From a virus: 33,629 bases of DNA. Below, in pieces: positions 28,098-33,629 of the stretch. The stretch lies in IMG/VR virus record IMGVR_UViG_3300010970_000109, positions 1,075 through 34,703 of that record. One strand, given 5' to 3'. Both the position numbers and the translations under genes were made by a program. The first letter of the stretch is position 1; each line of letters begins with the position of its first letter. The notes beneath the pieces are model-generated. The model made no database searches. It was not told the origin of the DNA and saw nothing but the letters and a program-made list of their open reading frames with translations.

Positions 28098-29339
28098 TTA
28101 TCCTACTAAACGGACACCAGCAAAAACATCAAGAATAGTTGAGCAAACACGCTTTTCGGCAAATAAAGTAATAAATCCAGCCTGTGTTTGGTCAAAGCGT
28201 TTTAGGCTCATAATTTCGTTATCAGCGATTGTTACAAATCTTTCCCAATCAGCTAAATATACAGAATAATTACCAGAACCGGCAACACTCATATATGGGT
28301 TTGGACAAACACGATGACCAAAAATATACATAACCGCACCACCATCATCATCACCAACCTCTAGGAAGTTGTTAGATGTTGTAGATGCTTTCAATTTACG
28401 CAAAGCACCAATAGTGGTTGGATGCATCATCCAGCAAGTTGTTTCTTTGTATAAATACTGTGAAGGTAAAGCCGCCATTAGGTTAGCCAAATCATCATAT
28501 ACAACTGCACCAGCAGATGCTTGAGCAACGGATAAAACGGTATGAATACCATCAGTAAGAGCAGTTCCACTTGAACCGAAAGATGCCGCAGATGTTGAAT
28601 TGGAATAGCTATTTAGTCCACGAAGACCATTAATTGCTCCAAAATAACCTGTTGTTGAGCCAGATTGGTCGTTGTTAAACATCATAGACAACGCTTCCTG
28701 TTGAGCCAATTCTAGGGCAATATCGCCAACAATGGCTTCATCAAGATTATTTACATCACTTAGCATTGCAGTTCTGATTGGAACGCTTGCTTGAATTGCT
28801 TGAACATTTAACTGCCACAAAACTGTGTTGTAACCAGTTGCGGAGTTATTGTTATTAATTGGGTAATAGCCCCAAGGATTGCCTGTGGCGGTAATTGTGG
28901 TTTCACTTGCGGTTGTATCACCAACAACTGTGTAAGTGCCTGTACCGCCTGTTCCTGTGCCTAATGCGCTGATATATGTGCCAGCGGTAACACCTGTGCC
29001 AGAAATAGTTTGACCAACACGCAAAGTTCCACTTGAAACCGCAGTTACAGTCATTACAGATGCGGTAATACTAGCCGTAACCACCGCACCATTTTGAATA
29101 TTAGTTAGGTTGCCAGTTTTAGCAACAAAAGCCTGTTGTGAGCCAATGGTTGCAATTTCTCTTGCACCAGCCACACGAATAGGGTTGTTTTGACGCAAAG
29201 ATGCAAAAGCATCATCATAAATAATGCGACCACCAATTCCTGAGCCTGAACCAGTAAGTGCAGATGCCTCTTTTAAATTGATTTCTGATTCGCCATCTTT
29301 AATGGCTGATTTGACTGCTTCAAGAATTAGGTTTGCCAT
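28098..29339 (-). CDS. Second HK97-type major capsid protein paralogue with E-loop insert
   Basis: 413 aa. Homologous to the neighbouring 447-aa capsid protein: [20 protein letters not shown], then [40 protein letters not shown] and the C-terminal [20 protein letters not shown] all have direct counterparts. It lacks the N-terminal coiled-coil scaffold domain (about 100 residues) of its neighbour. Between AKTGN (73-77) and WGY (156-158) it carries about 76 extra residues rich in Gly/Thr ([33 protein letters not shown]), a module also seen in other phage structural proteins. It lies downstream of a terminator, so lower expression is expected. Confidence 0.85.
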   Translation of the reverse strand: MANLILEAVKSAIKDGESEINLKEASALTGSGSGIGGRIIYDDAFASLRQNNPIRVAGAREIATIGSQQAFVAKTGNLTNIQNGAVVTASITASVMTVTAVSSGTLRVGQTISGTGVTAGTYISALGTGTGGTGTYTVVGDTTASETTITATGNPWGYYPINNNNSATGYNTVLWQLNVQAIQASVPIRTAMLSDVNNLDEAIVGDIALELAQQEALSMMFNNDQSGSTTGYFGAINGLRGLNSYSNSTSAASFGSSGTALTDGIHTVLSVAQASAGAVVYDDLANLMAALPSQYLYKETTCWMMHPTTIGALRKLKASTTSNNFLEVGDDDGGAVMYIFGHRVCPNPYMSVAGSGNYSVYLADWERFVTIADNEIMSLKRFDQTQAGFITLFAEKRVCSTILDVFAGVRLVG

Positions 29340-29360
29340 AATTTTATTTCCAAAAAAGTT

Positions 29361-29392
29361 AAAAAAAAGGAGGGGGATTTCTCCCCCTACCT
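29361..29392 (-). terminator. Strong intrinsic terminator between the two capsid genes
   Basis: Minus strand: AGGGGGA, loop GAAA, TCCCCCT, extended by GG/CC across a bulge, then eight Ts. It begins right after the stop of the first capsid gene. The 52-nt gap shows no new promoter, so the second capsid gene probably depends on read-through. Confidence 0.85.
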
Positions 29393-30736
29393 TTAATCAG
29401 CAGTATGAGTAGAACGATATGCTACAAGAGCAAATGGGTCAACAACTGAAGATGCCAAACGCTTTTCACCATAGAATGTGATGAAACCAGGCTGAGTCTG
29501 GTCATATCTACGGAGAACCATATTTAGGCGGTCAACAATAGCGTGACCTTTTGACCAATCACCGAAGAACATTGGATACAAGTCGGCTTTTGGAGAAGTT
29601 CCGGGGTCATTAGGTGTATCGCAATATTTATTCACGACTACATCAAAACCAAGCAACTGACCAACAATACCATCTGTGCGAGCCAAGCCATCCACATAAA
29701 TTGGGCGACCATTGTCATCAACTAAGCCACGAATCGCTTGCAACTGAATCGGGTTAATCATGAATTTAGCTGAATCAGTCCAGTATTGGTTAGGCAAGCT
29801 ATAAATGAAATTAATTACATCTTGGTAAGTAATATTATTTACAGAAGTGCTTGTGCCGTTAGTGGTAATTTGGTCATAAGTGTTAATGGTTGAAAGACCA
29901 TTGGTTGTTGCAACACCACTTGTACCAAAAGAAGCTGAATGAACTAGACCGCCAGTATATGTGCCAGCATAGCCGTATTGATTCAAACCACGCAGACCAT
30001 TTGTTCCACCATAAGTATTTGGAGAATCAGTTTGGTCGTTGTTCAATACCATAGATTGAGCTTCAACTTGACCGAATTCAGCCATCATGTCGGAAACAAT
30101 ATTGCCTTCCAAACCATCAATATCATCGAGGGTTGCGGTACGGACAGGGAATTCGCAGTTCAAATCCTTTAACACTAATTGCCAAATATTGGTATTTTGT
30201 GTTGTAGGTGCACCGTTGTTTTGGATTGCATAACCCCATTGAGCACCAGCGTTTCCAGTTTTTGCACGGAACTGATAAGCAGAGCCTTCAGTCGCAACAG
30301 AACGGGACACACCACGCAATGGATTGGTTTGACGGAGAGTTACGAATACAGGGTCATAGCCTGTGCGACCACCGACATTGTAACCAGAACCATAGCCAGC
30401 TGGATTACCTAACTGTGAACCATCTTCACGCATATACGCATCGTATTGGTCAACAGATTCAAAAAGTTTAATTTCTTTTTCAATACGGCTATCAGCTTTG
30501 TAGAAATCACGCATCTGTTCTTTTACAGAACGGTTAATTTCATGACCTAATGATTTGAATGTAGGAATAATTGCTGGAGCTTGAACACCAGAAATCTTCG
30601 CTTCCAAGGCGGCAACTTGCTCTGTAAATTCAGCTTTAGCGGATTCAATAGAAATCGCAACTTCTGATTTTACTTCCTCAATTTTAGCGACTGAAGCCGC
30701 TTCCATTGTGTCTAATTTTTCAATAACTTCTTTCAT
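29393..30736 (-). CDS. HK97-type major capsid protein with scaffold (delta) domain
   Basis: 447 aa. Residues 1-100 form a coiled-coil scaffold ([33 protein letters not shown]), likely removed by the protease upstream. Residues about 105-447 are the HK97 fold: [20 protein letters not shown], then the E-loop region ([20 protein letters not shown]), [40 protein letters not shown] and [25 protein letters not shown] ribosome site. It has both a scaffold domain and the position just after the protease, so it is the probable main shell protein; a terminator follows it. Confidence 0.93.
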   Translation of the reverse strand: MKEVIEKLDTMEAASVAKIEEVKSEVAISIESAKAEFTEQVAALEAKISGVQAPAIIPTFKSLGHEINRSVKEQMRDFYKADSRIEKEIKLFESVDQYDAYMREDGSQLGNPAGYGSGYNVGGRTGYDPVFVTLRQTNPLRGVSRSVATEGSAYQFRAKTGNAGAQWGYAIQNNGAPTTQNTNIWQLVLKDLNCEFPVRTATLDDIDGLEGNIVSDMMAEFGQVEAQSMVLNNDQTDSPNTYGGTNGLRGLNQYGYAGTYTGGLVHSASFGTSGVATTNGLSTINTYDQITTNGTSTSVNNITYQDVINFIYSLPNQYWTDSAKFMINPIQLQAIRGLVDDNGRPIYVDGLARTDGIVGQLLGFDVVVNKYCDTPNDPGTSPKADLYPMFFGDWSKGHAIVDRLNMVLRRYDQTQPGFITFYGEKRLASSVVDPFALVAYRSTHTAD

Positions 30737-30746
30737 TTGATGCTCC

Positions 30747-31532
30747 TTATTTAATGCGTTTAGATAATAACTTCAACAATTCTCTTTCCTCTAGGGCTTT
30801 TAGAATTGCATCAGCTTCATTTACCACCGCTTCAAGTTCACCTTGTTGTGGTGCTACCTCAACAGTTGTCGGCTCTGCATCACGCATTTCCAATACTTTT
30901 TTGAGGATTGAAGATGCGGTGGTCGCATCTTTTCGGGAAAGTCCTGCATCACGCAAGGCTTTTTCGATAATTCGTGGATTTGCTTGTCCGTCTGCGTTGA
31001 AATATTCTAATCGGTGAATATTTGCTTCTGGATTATTAGGATACATAACTACGCTAATTTCACGCAATCCACCTTTTTTAATCTGAAAATATCCTTCTTC
31101 ATCATCCGTAGGCATTCCATTTTCATCTACCATTTGTGCTTCATCGGCAAATGCACCAACAGATACACCGCCAAATAGGCGAGGAGATTCTTTTAAAACG
31201 GAATATACATCTGAACCAGCAGATGTTTCTAGAAATAATTTACCTTTTGCGGTCATTCCCTCATCATCAAAGGAAATTTCATTCCATTGACCAATAGGCA
31301 TACCCATATCGTTATGATTTAGGAACATAGGCATAGGCTTGCCGTTTTTGGCAAACTCATCAGCCCAATCATAAAAGCCTTCAGGCTGGTAATTAAATTT
31401 TCTACCATCAGCACCTTCACGGGCACCCCATGTAGTTGCTCTTGCTTCGATTAGACCACTAGGATTCTTTGACTCGTCTGCGTCTTGTCCCAGTTTTACC
31501 AACGCTTCGCAAATTAGGTTTATGTTCTTCAT
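30747..31532 (-). CDS. HK97-type prohead protease
   Basis: 261 aa. GLIEARATTWGAREGADGRK, PMPMFLNHNDMGMPIGQWNE with the catalytic His in FLNHN, KGKLFLETSAGSDVYSVLKE, SPRLFGGVSVGAFADE with the catalytic Ser (GVSVG), and GLREISVVMYPNNPEANI are the hallmarks of the family (PF04586). It cleaves the capsid scaffold domain during maturation. The C-terminal 75 residues (KDATTASSILKKVLEMRDAE) are helical and may act as a scaffold or targeting tail. The start lies within the small upstream gene. Confidence 0.92.
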   Translation of the reverse strand: MKNINLICEALVKLGQDADESKNPSGLIEARATTWGAREGADGRKFNYQPEGFYDWADEFAKNGKPMPMFLNHNDMGMPIGQWNEISFDDEGMTAKGKLFLETSAGSDVYSVLKESPRLFGGVSVGAFADEAQMVDENGMPTDDEEGYFQIKKGGLREISVVMYPNNPEANIHRLEYFNADGQANPRIIEKALRDAGLSRKDATTASSILKKVLEMRDAEPTTVEVAPQQGELEAVVNEADAILKALEERELLKLLSKRIK

Positions 31533-31665
31533 TTATTGCCCCAAGTTTAATGGATTGGTCATTATCTTGTATTTTGGGCTGACTTACATCTTTTTTTGTA
31601 AGTTTATCATTAGGTTTCTTGATTTGGGAAGACAATTTATTAAAAATATTTTTAAAAATATTCAT
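31459..31665 (-). CDS. Small basic protein overlapping the protease start, 68 aa
   Basis: 68 aa, Lys/Arg-rich, ending KTGTRRRRVKES. It starts on TAATG with the portal stop and overlaps the protease gene by 74 nt in another frame. The basic, unstructured composition fits an assembly or nucleic-acid-binding role, but no family is recognised. The overlap may also couple protease translation. Could be non-coding; the tight coupling to the portal gene favours a real gene. Confidence 0.5.
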   Translation of the reverse strand: MNIFKNIFNKLSSQIKKPNDKLTKKDVSQPKIQDNDQSIKLGAINEEHKPNLRSVGKTGTRRRRVKES

Positions 31666-33065
31666 TATGTTGTCCCTATATTCATTTTACGCTTCTGATT
31701 TCCTCCACCGCCACCAGTATCTTGCGGAGAAGTGCCTTTAATAATATCTTGTTGTGTATTTTTGCTTGTTAATTCATCTTGTCCATCAATTTTAGCCATA
31801 TTCAAATATTCTCTGGCTTCATTAGGTGTAATAATACCCGCATTTAAACCTTGTGATACAAAATTCATTTGGTCAAGCGGAGCACCTTTTAAAAACTCCT
31901 TGGTATCAAATCTTACACAAAGGTTAGGAAAGCCTTTAAAAAGGTGGGAATTCAATTTTTGTTCTATATTAATCACCATTGGATACATAGTGGTTTTATA
32001 GAATTCATCTAGCATTGTTTGAGTATTATTATATTTTTGGTCAGCAATACCAATCATGGCTGGCGGTACACCAAATAAACCACAAACACGCTTCATAGTT
32101 TGAACTTTTAATTCAGCAGTTTGTGCATCTTGGAGAGTAAGCATATCCAAAGGTTGATATTTCATTCCTTGGTCTAAAAGCATTCCCTGACCCGGCTTTG
32201 AAAGGTCAGTATCTCTTGACCCTGTCATATTTGCCCATGCTTCTTTTAATCTTGCCGCAATTTCTTTGTATTTTGCATCTGGAATAACTTGCTCGGTAAC
32301 AAACATACCGCTAGGTTTTGCTCCGTTTTGCATAATAAAGTTAGCATAAAGGTCAATATCTTGGTCTAAAGCTACCAATTCTGCCGCCAAAATACCTTTA
32401 TTAAAGCCAGCAACACCTTGCCATGCCGCTTCTGAAATGTGCATTACCTGATGCGAGGATAACGGCTCATCCTTGTTAAATCCATAGGTAGGAGTAGAAA
32501 GCCTATAACTAGGATAGCGAGTAGGAGTAAGCTGAACTGTAATAAGAGTAGCATCGAGGTTATACATCTCGATAGGAGTTTGCATAGAATCATCTTGCTT
32601 GGCTCTCCACCATAAAGTAAAACATTCACCAGCTAAATCTTGCCACATACACCATTGATACCAAAACTCATATTGGCTTTGGAAGTTGTTTGGATTGCGT
32701 AATAGATTTAAAACTTGTTTTGCTTTTGCTTTTTCTCTTACGCTGACGCTTTCGTTTTCTAAAGCATCAAAAAAATTACCATCATCGGCTTTATACATAA
32801 CACGGACAGGTAATTGAGCCAATGCCCTAGCTTTTACTCCTACGCAAGCCATTACCGTGCTATTGCGGGATAGCATCGACATATCAACTGGTCTACCAGC
32901 TGATGTGGAGCTTCCTGTGGTTACATATAGGAGTTGTTGCGATACTGTTTGGCGACCACTTGCACCTTGATAAATAACATTATTACCAAGTTGAGTTTGT
33001 CCAAAAAGAGTATTGGATTCCTTTTGTAGTTTTTTATTTCCCTTGAAAATATCCAATAAACCCAT
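31665..33065 (-). CDS. HK97-type portal protein
   Basis: 466 aa. STSAGRPVDMSMLSRNSTVM, ACVGVKARALAQLPVRVMYK, LLRNPNNFQSQYEFWYQWCM, AWQGVAGFNKGILAAELVAL, GMLLDQGMKYQPLDMLTLQD and VPPAMIGIADQKYNNTQTML are the usual order of conserved blocks in the HK97 portal family (PF04860). The Gly-rich, unstructured end (SPQDTGGGGGNQKRKMNIGT) is typical. It forms the 12-subunit DNA gate. GGGAG ribosome site; 30 nt after TerL. Confidence 0.95.
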   Translation of the reverse strand: MGLLDIFKGNKKLQKESNTLFGQTQLGNNVIYQGASGRQTVSQQLLYVTTGSSTSAGRPVDMSMLSRNSTVMACVGVKARALAQLPVRVMYKADDGNFFDALENESVSVREKAKAKQVLNLLRNPNNFQSQYEFWYQWCMWQDLAGECFTLWWRAKQDDSMQTPIEMYNLDATLITVQLTPTRYPSYRLSTPTYGFNKDEPLSSHQVMHISEAAWQGVAGFNKGILAAELVALDQDIDLYANFIMQNGAKPSGMFVTEQVIPDAKYKEIAARLKEAWANMTGSRDTDLSKPGQGMLLDQGMKYQPLDMLTLQDAQTAELKVQTMKRVCGLFGVPPAMIGIADQKYNNTQTMLDEFYKTTMYPMVINIEQKLNSHLFKGFPNLCVRFDTKEFLKGAPLDQMNFVSQGLNAGIITPNEAREYLNMAKIDGQDELTSKNTQQDIIKGTSPQDTGGGGGNQKRKMNIGTT

Positions 33066-33095
33066 GTTTTTCTCCCAATTTTAGGTGATTCTAAC

Positions 33096-33629
33096 CTAAA
33101 AACTTCTAAAACCAAAACTATTTGATATAGATGGATTATCCAATGCACAATGCATCGCAATAATTAAAGAAATAATACCATCAACTTTTGCGGATTTGTC
33201 AGCTTCGTTTTTCCGAATCTTAATATTTCCATTTACATCTTCATAACATTCACAGTTACCTAATTGCCATCCTAAAAAAGCATTTCCGTTGTGTTTAATG
33301 GCTTTTTGTAATATTAGCTTTTCTACATATTTACTTGGATTATTTAATACTGCCATACCTTGCCCTACTTTCTTGACTGGAAGTCCTTCCTCGTTAAGCC
33401 GAGCCACTAGGCTGGCGGCATTATAGGCATCATATCCAATTTCTTTTACATTGTATTTTCCAGCCTGATTAATGATGTAATTACTCACTTCTCGGTCATC
33501 CATCACATTACCCTCGGTTAATTTGAGGATTCCCGAATTTATTGCGGTGCGGAAAATATCTGCGTAATGTTTTGGAATAAGGTTAAATCCTTCCTCTGGA
33601 AGAAAGAATTGAAATTCCGCATCATAATC
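33096..33629 (-). CDS. terL: Terminase large subunit, C-terminal nuclease part (cut by right edge)
   Basis: The frame is open to the window end: 177 codons visible. It reads DYDAEFQFFLPEEGFN at the edge, then KEIGYDAYNAASLVARLNEE, NNPSKYVEKLILQKAI, GNAFLGWQLGNCECYEDVNG and KSAKVDGIISLIIAMHCALD. These match the C-terminal RNase-H-like nuclease of HK97-type (Terminase_1) large subunits, with acidic residues in YDAYNA and VDG. The N-terminal ATPase lies outside the window. A GTG at 33506 is an internal codon, not the start. Role: cuts and packages concatemeric DNA at the portal encoded next. Confidence 0.92.
   Translation of the reverse strand, partial: DYDAEFQFFLPEEGFNLIPKHYADIFRTAINSGILKLTEGNVMDDREVSNYIINQAGKYNVKEIGYDAYNAASLVARLNEEGLPVKKVGQGMAVLNNPSKYVEKLILQKAIKHNGNAFLGWQLGNCECYEDVNGNIKIRKNEADKSAKVDGIISLIIAMHCALDNPSISNSFGFRSF

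Overview
The window is most of a tailed double-stranded DNA phage (siphovirus-type) or prophage genome, AT-rich by eye. The evidence is a complete HK97-type head module and a lambda-like tail module with a tail-assembly chaperone frameshift and tape measure. It also has a holin/M15-peptidase lysis cassette and a recombination module (SSAP, YqaJ exonuclease, SSB). No integrase, CI-like repressor, rRNA or canonical tRNA is visible, so there is no sign of lysogeny here. The families (DUF1376, GTA-type holin, M15 endolysin, GNAT in the tail operon) suggest a Gram-negative, probably proteobacterial host. A freshwater bacterium is my guess, at low confidence.

Layout. (1) 1-6924, minus strand: an early/middle region. 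It holds a glycosyltransferase, a ParB-like protein, a small winged-helix protein, a DUF932 protein, a run of small genes with repeated promoter and leader elements, SSB, exonuclease and SSAP. (2) 6994-10191, plus strand: a divergent operon with RusA, a structured leader, a DUF1376 replication protein, and a chain of ATGA-coupled small genes that includes a PD-(D/E)XK-like protein and a Ref-like HNH protein. (3) 10078-33629, minus strand: the late operon, read right to left. The order is TerL (cut by the right edge), portal, small gene, prohead protease, two tandem capsid genes, connector, head closure, tail terminator, tail tube, gp10-like, G/GT chaperones, tape measure, distal tail proteins, GNAT, tail tip protein, fibres, a collagen-like fibre, methyltransferase, glycosyltransferases, holins and endolysin.

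How the genes fit together. The left module would replicate and recombine DNA: SSAP and exonuclease for annealing recombination, SSB for ssDNA, RusA and the other nucleases for junctions. The right module builds the particle. The collagen-like fibre is followed directly by sugar-transfer and methyl-transfer genes that could decorate it. The plus-strand operon and the late operon converge and overlap by 114 bp. The left-edge reading frame runs off the window toward what would be the terminase end if the genome is circularly closed.

Most interesting points. A structured, tRNA-shaped RNA candidate downstream of ssb carries a 13-nt segment exactly complementary to the Shine-Dalgarno leader of a phage gene, and 10-12 nt complementary to four other leaders. 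The genome has two paralogous major capsid genes separated by a strong terminator, and the second carries a beta-rich insert in the E-loop. The tail chaperone gene ends in a lambda-identical GGGAAAG -1 slippery site directly before its stop. The long fibre has about 140 nearly proline-free Gly-X-Ser triplets. The DUF1376 gene has a structured 5' leader. All function assignments rest on reading the sequence; no database search was run.
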